Assembly (NCBI RefSeq): GCF_034424175.1
Contig: NZ_CP139986.1
Coordinates: 4,526,001-4,590,000 of the forward strand
Direction of reading: 5' to 3'
DNA from: Kluyvera intermedia
GTDB lineage: Bacteria; Pseudomonadota; Gammaproteobacteria; Enterobacterales; Enterobacteriaceae
DNA length: 64,000 nt
Position 1 is the first letter of the stretch. Each line of letters starts with the position of its first letter. Positions 26,228-34,787 of this stretch are shown here, piece by piece. The notes under the pieces were generated by a model. That model had not been told where the DNA came from. It did no database searches and saw nothing but the letters and a program-made list of their open reading frames with translations. The position numbers were made by a program, and so were the translations under genes.

Positions 26228-27707
26228 GACTTCCACCTCGCTTTATGCAGCTATCGATCTCGGTTCCAATAGTTTTCATATGCTGATAGTTCGCGAGGTG
26301 GCGGGCAGTATCCAGACGCTGACGCGCATCAAGCGCAAAGTGCGTCTGGCTGGCGGACTTAACCGTGAAAATGAGCTTTCGACGGAAGCGATGGAACGTG
26401 GCTGGCAGTGCTTACGCCTGTTCGCCGAGCGTTTACAAGATATTCCCCCGACCCAAATCCGCATAGTGGCGACCGCAACGCTGCGTCTTGCCGTGAATGC
26501 TGATGTCTTTATTGCCAAAGCGCAGGAAATTCTCGGCTGTCCGGTACAGGTTATCCGTGGCGAAGAGGAAGCGCGTCTGATTTATCAGGGTGTCGCGCAC
26601 ACCACCGGCGGCGACGATCGCCGTTTAGTGGTGGATATTGGCGGGGCTAGCACTGAACTGGTCACCGGTACCGGTGCACAAACTACCTCGTTATTCAGCC
26701 TTTCTATGGGCTGCGTCACCTGGCTTGAACGCTACTTCACCGACCGCAACCTGGCTCAGGAACATTTCGACGAAGCCGAACGCGCCGCACGTGAAGTGCT
26801 CAAACCGGTTGCCGACGAACTGCGTCACCACGGCTGGAAAGTCTGCGTCGGTGCTTCCGGCACGGTTCAGGCATTGCAGGAAATCATGATGGCGCAGGGG
26901 ATGGATGAACGCATTACCCTCGCCAAACTTCAGCAACTCAAGCAGCGCGCAATTCAATGCGGGCGCCTGGAAGAGCTGGAAATTGAAGGGCTGACGCTAG
27001 AACGCGCGCTGGTTTTCCCAAGCGGACTGGCGATTCTTATCGCTATTTTCACTGAGCTAGACATCCAGTGCATGACGCTGGCCGGCGGCGCACTGCGTGA
27101 GGGGCTGGTCTACGGCATGTTACATCTGGCCGTTGACGAAGACATTCGCAGCCGCACGCTGCGCAATATTCAGCGTCGCTTTATGGTGGATACCGAACAG
27201 GCTAACCGCGTGTCGCAATTGGCGGCGAATTTTGTCAATCAGGTGGGTAACAGGTGGGATCTTGAACCGTTAAGCCGTGAACTGTTGCTAAGCGCCTGCG
27301 CACTGCATGAAATTGGTCTCAGCGTTGATTTCAAACAAGCGCCACAGCATGCCGCCTATCTGGTACGCAATCTTGACCTGCCCGGCTTTACGCCTGCACA
27401 GAAGAAGCTGTTAGCGACGTTACTGTTAAACCAGACCAACCCTATCGATCTCTCGTCACTCCATCAGCAAAATGCGGTACCTCCGCGCGCAGCTGAGCAC
27501 CTATGCCGCCTGCTACGTCTGGCGATCATCTTCGCCACTCGTCGTCGTGACGATCTGGTGCCTGAAATGCTGTTGCAGGTAAATGATGAGACTCTGACGC
27601 TCACGTTGCCACAAGGATGGCTTGCGCAACATCCATTGGGTAAAGAGACTATCGATCAGGAAAGCCAGTGGCAGAGCTATGTCCACTGGCCTCTGGAAGT
27701 GCGCTAA
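26226..27707 (+). CDS. gppA: Guanosine pentaphosphate phosphohydrolase (exopolyphosphatase family)
   Basis: 493 residues. Removes the gamma-phosphate of pppGpp to give ppGpp in the stringent response and also hydrolyses polyphosphate. The actin-like ATPase phosphate motif AAIDLGSNSFHMLI lies near the N-terminus, VVDIGGASTELV near 140, then GASGTVQAL. The C-terminal half resembles an HD domain. The start at 26226 is preceded by AAGGA at 26213-26217; both the ribosome site and the first bases of the start codon are the end of an ERIC element. An in-frame ATG at 26217 overlaps that AAGGA and is less likely. Confidence 0.95.
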   Translation: MTSTSLYAAIDLGSNSFHMLIVREVAGSIQTLTRIKRKVRLAGGLNRENELSTEAMERGWQCLRLFAERLQDIPPTQIRIVATATLRLAVNADVFIAKAQEILGCPVQVIRGEEEARLIYQGVAHTTGGDDRRLVVDIGGASTELVTGTGAQTTSLFSLSMGCVTWLERYFTDRNLAQEHFDEAERAAREVLKPVADELRHHGWKVCVGASGTVQALQEIMMAQGMDERITLAKLQQLKQRAIQCGRLEELEIEGLTLERALVFPSGLAILIAIFTELDIQCMTLAGGALREGLVYGMLHLAVDEDIRSRTLRNIQRRFMVDTEQANRVSQLAANFVNQVGNRWDLEPLSRELLLSACALHEIGLSVDFKQAPQHAAYLVRNLDLPGFTPAQKKLLATLLLNQTNPIDLSSLHQQNAVPPRAAEHLCRLLRLAIIFATRRRDDLVPEMLLQVNDETLTLTLPQGWLAQHPLGKETIDQESQWQSYVHWPLEVR

Positions 27708-27718
27708 CCCGCCATTAT

Positions 27719-27749
27719 TGCCGGATGGCGCTACGCTTATCCGGCCTAC
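27719..27749. repeat. REP element overlapping the rep stop codon
   Basis: GCCGGATGGCGCTACGC followed by TTATCCGGCCTAC, a single REP unit between the convergent gppA and rep genes. The TAG stop of rep (27746-27748) lies inside it. Confidence 0.85.
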
Positions 27750-29770
27750 GGTTTGGCTTTTTTAGCCGCCATCATCGCTTTCAGATTTGCCAGATGACTC
27801 TGCCCTTTCTGCATCCGTTCTTCAGCACTCACCACTTTGCGCTCCTGCTCCCAGATAACATCATCCTGCGGCAGCTCCAGCAGGAATCGGCTCGGTTCTG
27901 GTCTTATGAGTTCACCGTATTGACGGCGTTCTTTGCAAAGGGTGAAAATCAGTTCTTTCTGCGCGCGAGTAATCCCCACGTAGGCCAGACGACGTTCTTC
28001 ATCAATATTATCTTCATCGATGCTGCTTTGATGCGGTAAGAATCCTTCTTCCATACCGACCATAAACACGTATGGGAACTCCAGCCCTTTCGAGGCGTGA
28101 AGCGTCATCAACTGTACCTGATCCAGGTCTTCCTCACTTTCACCACGTTCCATCATGTCACGCAGGGTGAAGCGGGTCACCACCTGGGTCAACGTCATCG
28201 GCTCTTCCAGTTCGCTACCTTCGAGCATTTCCGTCATCCAACCGAATAGCGTGTTGACGTTCTTCATGCGCATTTCGGCGGCTTTCGGGCTAGGCGAGGT
28301 TTCAAACAGCCAGGATTCGTAGTTAATGCCGTGAATCAGATCGCGCACCGCCGCAATCGGTTCACGCTCCGCCAGACGCTGAACTTCACCCAACCATTGG
28401 GTAAAACGGGTCAACGACTCATAGCCGCGCCCGGTCAGCGTTTGGTTGAGGCCCATGTCGAAGCTGGCGGTAAACAGGCTTTTATTACGGGTTGTCGCCC
28501 ACTCGCCGAGCTTTTGCAGCGTCGCCGAGCCAATTTCACGTTTTGGCGTGTTGACGATACGCAAGAACGCGCTGTCATCATCTGGGTTACTCAGCACCCG
28601 CAAATACGCCAGCAGGTCTTTAATCTCCGGTCGGGAGAAGAACGAAGTGCCACCAGAAATTTTGTACGGGATGCGGTTTTGCATCAGGAATTTTTCGAAC
28701 ACACGCGACTGATGGTTGCCGCGATAGAGGATCGCGTAATCCTTATACTCGGTCTTATTAACGAAGTGATGGGCAATCAACTCCCCGGTAACGCGTTCCG
28801 CTTCGTGTTCTTCATTGTTGGCGCTTAATACTTTGAGTTCAGGCCCATACTGCAACTCAGAGAACAGGCGCTTTTCAAATACGTGCGGATTATTGGCAAT
28901 CAGGATATTCGCGGCTTTCAGAATGCGCCCGGATGAACGGTAGTTCTGCTCAAGTTTTATCACCTGCAACGCTGGGAAATCTTTGCTCAGCAGCACCAGG
29001 TTTTGCGGACGTGCGCCGCGCCATGAGTAGATAGACTGGTCATCATCACCCACCACGGTAAAGCGCGCGCGGTTACCCACCAGCAGCTTCACCAACATAT
29101 ATTGGCTGGTATTGGTGTCCTGATATTCATCCACCAGCAAGTAGCGGATTTTGTTCTGCCAGCGCTCGCGCACTTCTTCATCGCGCTGCAACAACAGCGT
29201 TGGCAGCAGGATCAGATCATCGAAATCGAGTACGTTGCAGGCCTTCATGTGCGCATCGTACAGCCCGTAGCAGTGGGCAAAAATACGATCGCGCTCGCCT
29301 TTCGCACTGGCCGCCGCCTGCGAGGGGGTCATCAGATCGTTTTTCCAGTTAGAGATCGTCGAGATCAACTGCTGGAACAGGACCTTATCGTCTTCGATAA
29401 TTCCTTCGGTCAGATCTTTAAGCAGTGCGGTTTGATCGGTATCGTCAAACAGGGAGAAGTTCGACTTCATCCCCAGGGCCGCGTATTCACGTTTGATAAT
29501 ATCCAGCCCCAGCGTGTGGAAGGTGGAGATCATCAAGCCGCGCGCCTCTTTACGCCCCAGCGTCTGCGCCACACGCTCTTTCATCTCGCGCGCGGCCTTA
29601 TTGGTAAAGGTCACCGCAGCAATATGCCGTGCCTGATAGCCACAAGCGTGGATCAGGTGCGCAATTTTATTAGTGATAACGCGGGTTTTGCCGGATCCAG
29701 CGCCCGCCAGCACCAGGCAGGGTCCGGTGACGAATTCGACGGCTTGTTGTTGTCCGGGGTTCAAACGCAT
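27746..29770 (-). CDS. rep: ATP-dependent DNA helicase Rep
   Basis: 674-residue superfamily 1 3'-5' helicase that clears proteins ahead of replication forks. Motifs: Q motif LNPGQQQAVE, Walker A AGAGSGKT, Walker B VDEYQDTN, motif III GDDDQSIYSWRGA, motif IV EQNYRSS, motif V TLHASKGLEFPYVF, motif VI VGITRAQ. Start 29770 matches E. coli; 31 further codons are open upstream. One residue longer than E. coli at the C-terminus (KKAKP), where the gene runs into a REP element. Confidence 0.97.
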   Translation of the reverse strand: MRLNPGQQQAVEFVTGPCLVLAGAGSGKTRVITNKIAHLIHACGYQARHIAAVTFTNKAAREMKERVAQTLGRKEARGLMISTFHTLGLDIIKREYAALGMKSNFSLFDDTDQTALLKDLTEGIIEDDKVLFQQLISTISNWKNDLMTPSQAAASAKGERDRIFAHCYGLYDAHMKACNVLDFDDLILLPTLLLQRDEEVRERWQNKIRYLLVDEYQDTNTSQYMLVKLLVGNRARFTVVGDDDQSIYSWRGARPQNLVLLSKDFPALQVIKLEQNYRSSGRILKAANILIANNPHVFEKRLFSELQYGPELKVLSANNEEHEAERVTGELIAHHFVNKTEYKDYAILYRGNHQSRVFEKFLMQNRIPYKISGGTSFFSRPEIKDLLAYLRVLSNPDDDSAFLRIVNTPKREIGSATLQKLGEWATTRNKSLFTASFDMGLNQTLTGRGYESLTRFTQWLGEVQRLAEREPIAAVRDLIHGINYESWLFETSPSPKAAEMRMKNVNTLFGWMTEMLEGSELEEPMTLTQVVTRFTLRDMMERGESEEDLDQVQLMTLHASKGLEFPYVFMVGMEEGFLPHQSSIDEDNIDEERRLAYVGITRAQKELIFTLCKERRQYGELIRPEPSRFLLELPQDDVIWEQERKVVSAEERMQKGQSHLANLKAMMAAKKAKP

Positions 29771-29884
29771 GACGTATTGCTCAATCTGTAAACACGGGGG
29801 TGTGGATTGTAGCAGAAAGTCCGGCTGAGATTTACCCGGCAAATGGTAAAGTGTTGGCTGCAATCTAATGATGAGAATAAGCCC

Positions 29885-30166
29885 ATGGCAAAGAGCGCGT
29901 CAGCCCTGCATATCCTGGTAAAAGAAGAGAAACTGGCCCTTGAGATCCTAAGCAAGCTAGAACGCGGGATCAGCTTCGATCATCTGGCTAAACGTTATTC
30001 ACGCTGTCCTTCTGGGCGTAACGGTGGCGATCTTGGTGAATTTAAACAGGGGATGATGGTCGGCCCGTTTGATGCCGCTGTTTTTAGCTGTCCGCTGCTA
30101 AAACCCTTTGGGCCGGTGAAAACCAAATACGGCTACCACATTATCAAGGTACTGTATCGCCGATAA
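29885..30166 (+). CDS. Parvulin-type peptidyl-prolyl isomerase, second copy (PpiC paralogue)
   Basis: 93-residue single-domain parvulin with no signal peptide, so cytoplasmic. It aligns without gaps to the PpiC encoded just downstream, sharing about 60 of 93 residues by eye. Conserved parts: ALHILVKEE with the active-site His, CPSGRNGGDLGEF, FSCP and GYHIIKVLYR. All usual parvulin site residues are kept, so it is probably active. Lies divergent from rep and 50 bp before ppiC. E. coli K-12 has only one copy here. Start 29885 was chosen over 29843 because it aligns with PpiC. Confidence 0.9.
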   Translation: MAKSASALHILVKEEKLALEILSKLERGISFDHLAKRYSRCPSGRNGGDLGEFKQGMMVGPFDAAVFSCPLLKPFGPVKTKYGYHIIKVLYRR

Positions 30167-30216
30167 GCCGTGCTAAAATCGCCAGCCTAAATCTTTCCCT
30201 CTTTAAAGGCACAATC

Positions 30217-30498
30217 ATGGCTAAAACCGCAGCAGCACTGCATATCCTCGTAAAAGAAGAACAACTGGCACTGGATCTTCTGGAGCAAATTAAAAACGGC
30301 GGCGATTTCGAGAAATTGGCGAAGAAGCACTCTATTTGCCCGTCAGGCAAAAGAGGCGGTGACTTAGGCGAATTCCGTCAGGGTCAGATGGTTCCAGCGT
30401 TCGATAAAGTGGTGTTCTCCTGCCCGGTACTGGAGCCTACTGGCCCACTGCACACGCAGTTTGGTTACCACATCATTAAGGTGCTGTACCGTAAATAA
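30217..30498 (+). CDS. ppiC: Peptidyl-prolyl cis-trans isomerase C (parvulin)
   Basis: 93 residues, nearly identical to E. coli PpiC. Catalyses proline isomerisation in the cytoplasm. Motifs: ALHILVKEE, CPSGKRGGDLGEFRQGQMVPAFD, FSCPVLEPTGP and GYHIIKVLYR. A ribosome-site-like purine stretch precedes it. In E. coli PpiC, IlvC is a reported binding partner, and ilvC is the next gene here, facing it. Confidence 0.96.
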   Translation: MAKTAAALHILVKEEQLALDLLEQIKNGGDFEKLAKKHSICPSGKRGGDLGEFRQGQMVPAFDKVVFSCPVLEPTGPLHTQFGYHIIKVLYRK

Positions 30499-30535
30499 TT
30501 TACGCGGATAGAAAAACAGCATCGATATTTGCATG

Positions 30536-30653
30536 GTGCTTTCCCGGAGTCGGCGTTGCCTCGTCCGGGCTACCAGTAGAGTAGGCCTGATAAGCGCAGC
30601 GCCATCAGGCAATGTGCGGTTATGCCTGATGGCGCTGTGCTTATCAGGCCTAC
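30536..30653. repeat. REP/BIME cluster between ppiC and ilvC
   Basis: A degenerate REP-like unit (CCCGGAGTCGGCGTTGCC, about 30543-30573) followed by a clean inverted pair: GTAGGCCTGATAAGCGCAGC at 30581 and its mirror ending CTTATCAGGCCTAC at 30653. Lies between convergent genes; may protect mRNA ends or bind gyrase. Confidence 0.85.
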
Positions 30654-30707
30654 ACGGTATTTCGGCATACCTTCAACGTTTGCATAATCCACGTGTCCTT
30701 CGGGCGT

Positions 30708-30744
30708 AAAAAAACGGCCCGGTAGCGAGGCGCTGACCGGGCCG
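30708..30744 (-). terminator. Terminator of ilvC
   Basis: Minus strand CGGCCCGGT, loop, ACCGGGCCG, then seven T residues; 18 bp after the ilvC stop. Confidence 0.92.
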
Positions 30745-30762
30745 GATGATAACGAGGTTTGA

Positions 30763-32238
30763 TTAGCCCGCGACGGCGATACGCTTCATGTCAGTCATGT
30801 AGCCACGCAGTTTCTGGCCAACTTCTTCAATCGCGTGGCTACGGATGGCGTCGTTAACGTCACGCAGCTGCGCGTTATCAACCGCACCTTCAGCAATGGC
30901 TTTGCCCAAATCGCCCGGCTGGATTTCCGCCATGAACCCTTTCAGCAGCGGTACGCAAGCGTAAGAGAACAGGTAGTTACCGTATTCTGCGGTATCGGAA
31001 ATAACCACATTCATTTCATACAGACGCTTACGGGCGATGGTGTTGGCAATCAGCGGCAGCTCGTGCAGTGATTCGTAGTAAGCGGATTCTTCGATGATGC
31101 CGGAATCCACCATGGTTTCAAACGCCAGCTCAACGCCCGCTTTCACCATCGCGATCATCAGAACGCCTTTATCAAAGTACTCCTGCTCGCCGATTTTACC
31201 GTCGAACTGAGCGGTGGTTTCGAACGCGGTTTTACCGGTCTCTTCACGCCAGGTCAGCAGTTTCTTATCGTCGTTAGCCCAGTCCGCCATCATACCGGAG
31301 GAGAATTCGCCGGAGATGATGTCGTCCATGTGTTTCTGGAACAGCGGCGCCATGATTTCTTTCAGCTGTTCAGACAGCGCGTAAGCACGCAGTTTCGCCG
31401 GGTTAGACAGACGATCCATCATCAGAGTGATGCCGCCCTGCTTCAGCGCTTCGGTGATGGTTTCCCAGCCGAACTGAATCAGTTTTTCCGCGTATGCCGG
31501 GTCAGTACCTTCTTCCACCAGCTTGTCGAAGCACAGCAGAGAACCGGCCTGCAGCATGCCGCACAGGATAGTCTGCTCGCCCATCAGGTCAGATTTTACT
31601 TCCGCGACGAAAGAGGATTCCAGCACGCCCGCACGGTGACCACCGGTTGCGGCTGCCCAGGCTTTAGCAATTGCCATGCCTTCGCCTTTCGGATCGTTTT
31701 CCGGGTGAACCGCGATAAGCGTCGGTACACCGAAACCACGTTTGTACTCTTCACGCACTTCGGTACCCGGGCACTTCGGCGCGACCATCACCACGGTGAT
31801 GTCTTTACGGATCTGCTCGCCCACTTCCACAATGTTGAAACCGTGGGAATAGCCCAGCGCCGCGCCATCTTTCATCAGCGGCTGTACGGAACGTACAACG
31901 TCGGAGTGCTGTTTGTCTGGCGTCAGGTTAACCACCAGGTCGGCCTGCGGAACCAGCTCTTCGTAGGTACCGACTTTAAAGCCGTTTTCGGTCGCTTTAC
32001 GCCATGAAGCGCGCTTCTCAGCAATCGCCTCTTTACGCAGTGCGTAGGAGATATCCAGACCGGAGTCACGCATGTTCAGGCCCTGGTTCAGACCCTGAGC
32101 GCCGCAGCCGACGATGACCACTTTTTTACCCTGAAGGTAGCTCGCGCCATCGGCGAATTCGTCGCGGCCCATAAAGCGACATTTACCCAGCTGTGCCAGC
32201 TGCTGGCGCAGGTTCAGTGTATTAAAGTAGTTAGCCAT
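30763..32238 (-). CDS. ilvC: Ketol-acid reductoisomerase
   Basis: 491-residue class II enzyme. Isomerises and reduces acetolactate or acetohydroxybutyrate with NADPH and Mg2+ in valine and isoleucine synthesis. The Rossmann motif is VVIVGCGAQGLNQG near residue 40, and the long C-terminus with duplicated knotted domain marks the enterobacterial type. Start 32238 gives the E. coli length. Transcribed divergently from ilvY, its activator. Confidence 0.98.
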   Translation of the reverse strand: MANYFNTLNLRQQLAQLGKCRFMGRDEFADGASYLQGKKVVIVGCGAQGLNQGLNMRDSGLDISYALRKEAIAEKRASWRKATENGFKVGTYEELVPQADLVVNLTPDKQHSDVVRSVQPLMKDGAALGYSHGFNIVEVGEQIRKDITVVMVAPKCPGTEVREEYKRGFGVPTLIAVHPENDPKGEGMAIAKAWAAATGGHRAGVLESSFVAEVKSDLMGEQTILCGMLQAGSLLCFDKLVEEGTDPAYAEKLIQFGWETITEALKQGGITLMMDRLSNPAKLRAYALSEQLKEIMAPLFQKHMDDIISGEFSSGMMADWANDDKKLLTWREETGKTAFETTAQFDGKIGEQEYFDKGVLMIAMVKAGVELAFETMVDSGIIEESAYYESLHELPLIANTIARKRLYEMNVVISDTAEYGNYLFSYACVPLLKGFMAEIQPGDLGKAIAEGAVDNAQLRDVNDAIRSHAIEEVGQKLRGYMTDMKRIAVAG

Positions 32239-32353
32239 GATGGTGTACTCCGTGATGTTGTGTGTCTTATTGTTCGGTTCGCGTTTCAGCGAGAATGAAC
32301 CCACATTACAACAGGAAATTTATTGCGGAAATTGATATATTCACAACGTCACG

Positions 32354-32368
32354 TTGCAATTTATGCAA
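32354..32368. promoter_or_regulatory. IlvY operator-like palindrome in the ilvC-ilvY gap
   Basis: TTGCA-ATTTA-TGCAA, a perfect 5-bp inverted repeat around 5 bp, with the LysR-type spacing. A weaker TTGC...TTGA half-site lies nearer ilvC (about 32323). In E. coli IlvY binds two operators in this gap, activating ilvC with acetolactate and repressing itself. Assignment is by position and symmetry. Confidence 0.7.
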
Positions 32369-32391
32369 TGTAAAATCGTGGAGTGTGAACC

Positions 32392-33300
32392 GTGGATTTA
32401 CGCGATCTAAAAACCTTCCTGCACCTGGCGGAAAGCCGCCACTTTGGCCGCAGCGCGCGGGCGATGCACGTCAGTCCCTCCACGCTTTCCCGCCAGATTC
32501 AACGGCTGGAAGAGGATCTTAGTCAGGCGCTGTTTATTCGCGATAACCGCACAGTTACCTTGACCGAAGCCGGAGAAGAGCTTCGGGTCTTTGCCCAGCA
32601 GACGCTGTTGCAGTATCAGCAATTGCGCCACACCCTCGATCAGCAAGGGCCATCGCTGTCGGGCGAGCTGCATATCTTTTGTTCGGTGACCGCTGCGTAT
32701 AGTCATCTCCCGCCGATCCTTGACCGCTTTCGCGCCGAGCATCCCTCAGTAGAAATTAAGCTCACGACCGGCGATGCCGCCGACGCGATGGAAAAGGTGG
32801 TGACGGGAGAAGCTGACCTGGCGATAGCCGGGAAGCCGGAGACGCTGCCGGGTGCCGTGGCATTCTCAATGCTGGAAAATCTGGCGGTGGTGCTGATCGC
32901 TCCGGCATTACCTTGCCCGGTACGCAATCAGGTTTCCGTTGATGAACCCGATTGGTCCACGGTGCCGTTTATTATGGCCGATCAGGGGCCGGTACGACGC
33001 CGGATTGAGCTGTGGTTCCGCCGTCATAAAATCAGCAATCCATCAATTTACGCCACGGTCGGCGGTCATGAAGCGATGGTTTCGATGGTGGCGCTGGGCT
33101 GCGGCGTAGCGCTGCTGCCGGAAGTTGTGCTGGAAAATAGCCCTGAACCGGTGCGCAACCGCGTGATGATTTTAGAGCGCAGCGATGAGAAGACCCCGTT
33201 TGAGCTGGGTGTCTGCGCACCAAAGAAGCGGCTGCATGAGCCGCTCATTGATGCGTTCTGGAAAATTGTGCTGGAGCGCAAAATCGACGAAGGAAAGTAG
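32392..33300 (+). CDS. ilvY: LysR-type activator IlvY (GTG start)
   Basis: 302 residues, five more than in E. coli as I recall it, the difference being at the C-terminus (VLERKIDEGK). The N-terminal winged helix-turn-helix is MDLRDLKTFLHLAESRHFGRSA with SPSTLSRQIQRLE as recognition region. The C-terminal effector domain binds acetolactate or acetohydroxybutyrate. Divergent from its target ilvC. GTG start at 32392. Confidence 0.96.
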   Translation: MDLRDLKTFLHLAESRHFGRSARAMHVSPSTLSRQIQRLEEDLSQALFIRDNRTVTLTEAGEELRVFAQQTLLQYQQLRHTLDQQGPSLSGELHIFCSVTAAYSHLPPILDRFRAEHPSVEIKLTTGDAADAMEKVVTGEADLAIAGKPETLPGAVAFSMLENLAVVLIAPALPCPVRNQVSVDEPDWSTVPFIMADQGPVRRRIELWFRRHKISNPSIYATVGGHEAMVSMVALGCGVALLPEVVLENSPEPVRNRVMILERSDEKTPFELGVCAPKKRLHEPLIDAFWKIVLERKIDEGK

Positions 33301-33383
33301 CGACTCACGCGCGCATCATCGTGCGCAGAAAGGGCCTGAAGGCTAAAATCAGTGGTAGATTCAGTATTGAAGCACCTTTCCTG

Positions 33384-33389
33384 TATAAT
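33384..33389 (+). promoter_or_regulatory. Probable fabV promoter -10
   Basis: A perfect TATAAT about 120 bp before fabV in the 209-bp gap after ilvY. The -35 is unclear (TTCAGT at 18 bp spacing is the best candidate). Indicates that fabV has its own promoter and a leader of about 110 nt. Confidence 0.6.
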
Positions 33390-33509
33390 GCCGCGTGCCA
33401 TAATACAGAAATGTAGTGGGGGGCTTGCTCATCATGACGTTAAGCAAGCCAGAACAGACGGTGTCATTGCGCACTTGACAGCGAAATACAAACTTAATTA
33501 GCCATCATT

Positions 33510-34703
33510 ATGATAATCAAACCAAAAATTCGTGGATTCATCTGTACAACGACCCATCCGACTGGCTGCAAAGTCAATGTGGAAAAACAGATCGAGTATG
33601 TTAAGCAAAACGGGAAAATTGCCAACGGCCCTTCCCGCGTACTGGTTATCGGTGCTTCCACCGGTTACGGCCTAGCTTCAAGAATTTCCGCAGCGTTTGG
33701 CAGCGGTGCCGCCACTATTGGCGTATTTTTCGAAAAACCAGGTACGGAAACTAAACCGGGTTCCGCAGGCTGGTATAACTCAGCGGCTTTTGATCAAGCG
33801 GCTAAACGTGAAGGCTTGTACTCGAAAAGCATCAACGGCGACGCATTCTCCGATGAGTGCCGCGATGAAGTTATCAAACTGATTAAAGAAGATCTGGGTC
33901 AGATCGATTTAGTCGTTTACTCACTGGCTTCTCCAGTGCGTAAAATGCCGAAAACTGGCGAAGTGGTTCGTTCTGCGCTGAAACCAATCGGCGAGGTTTA
34001 CACCTCTAAAGCGATTGATACCAACAAAGATCAGATCATCACTGCCAGCATTGAACCGGCAACCGAAGAAGAAGTTCAGAACACCGTGACCGTGATGGGC
34101 GGCGAAGACTGGGAACTGTGGATGGGCGCGCTGAGCGAAGCTGGCGTGCTGGCTGAAGGCGTGAAAACCGTTGCCTACTCTTACATCGGTACCGACCTGA
34201 CCTGGCCAATCTACTGGCACGGCGCGCTGGGCAAAGCGAAAGAAGACCTCGATCGTGCAGCAGGTGAACTGCGTAACCAGCTGGCTCCGCTTCACGGTTC
34301 CGCCAACGTAGCGGTACTGAAGTCGGTCATTACCCAGGCGTCTTCTGCTATTCCAGTGATGCCTTTGTATATCTCTATGGTCTTCAAGCTGATGAAAGCA
34401 CAGGGCATTCACGAAGGGTGCATCGAACAGATCAACCGTCTGATGACCACCAGCTTGTACGGCGACAAGGCTGCACTTGATGATAACCAGCGTATCCGTA
34501 TGGATGACTGGGAACTGCGTGAAGACATTCAGCAGGCCTGTCGCGACCTGTGGCCGCTGATCACCACCGAAAACCTGGCGCAAGAAACCGACTATGCAGG
34601 ATACAAGCAGGAATTCCTGAGCCTGTTCGGTTTTGGCCTCGACGGCGTGGATTACGATGCGGATGTGAACACCGAAGTTGAATTCGATGTGATCACGCTG
34701 TAG
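33510..34703 (+). CDS. fabV: Enoyl-ACP/trans-2-enoyl-CoA reductase FabV
   Basis: 397-residue NADH-dependent reductase for the last step of fatty acid elongation, of the FabV class, which is much less sensitive to triclosan than FabI. The cofactor region is VLVIGASTGYGLASRI. The catalytic Tyr-X8-Lys falls at Y235 and K244 (YWHGALGKAK), the positions described for FabV. Absent from this place in E. coli K-12, where ilvY and ilvA are neighbours. It has its own promoter-like -10 and ends in a two-way terminator shared with ilvA. Codon use looks native. Confidence 0.95.
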   Translation: MIIKPKIRGFICTTTHPTGCKVNVEKQIEYVKQNGKIANGPSRVLVIGASTGYGLASRISAAFGSGAATIGVFFEKPGTETKPGSAGWYNSAAFDQAAKREGLYSKSINGDAFSDECRDEVIKLIKEDLGQIDLVVYSLASPVRKMPKTGEVVRSALKPIGEVYTSKAIDTNKDQIITASIEPATEEEVQNTVTVMGGEDWELWMGALSEAGVLAEGVKTVAYSYIGTDLTWPIYWHGALGKAKEDLDRAAGELRNQLAPLHGSANVAVLKSVITQASSAIPVMPLYISMVFKLMKAQGIHEGCIEQINRLMTTSLYGDKAALDDNQRIRMDDWELREDIQQACRDLWPLITTENLAQETDYAGYKQEFLSLFGFGLDGVDYDADVNTEVEFDVITL

Positions 34704-34719
34704 TTGACTGATTAGTCGC

Positions 34720-34758
34720 AAAAAAAAGGGGTTCATGGAAAACATGAACCCCTTTTTT
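34720..34758. terminator. Bidirectional terminator between fabV and ilvA
   Basis: AGGGGTTCATG, loop GAAAA, CATGAACCCCT, with A residues before and T residues after, so it works on both strands. Confidence 0.93.
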
Positions 34759-34787
34759 AATGGCCCTGACCTGCGCGATATCAGACG

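Noticed and set aside
30536..30653. Short repeated units resembling a CRISPR array
   Set aside because: The units are inverted REP palindromes without regular spacers; there are no cas genes in the window.
33921..34745. 274-codon ORF antisense to fabV
   Set aside because: Fully inside fabV on the other strand, rich in His, Phe and Gln as expected from a mirrored GC-rich gene, no ribosome site, no recognisable family.
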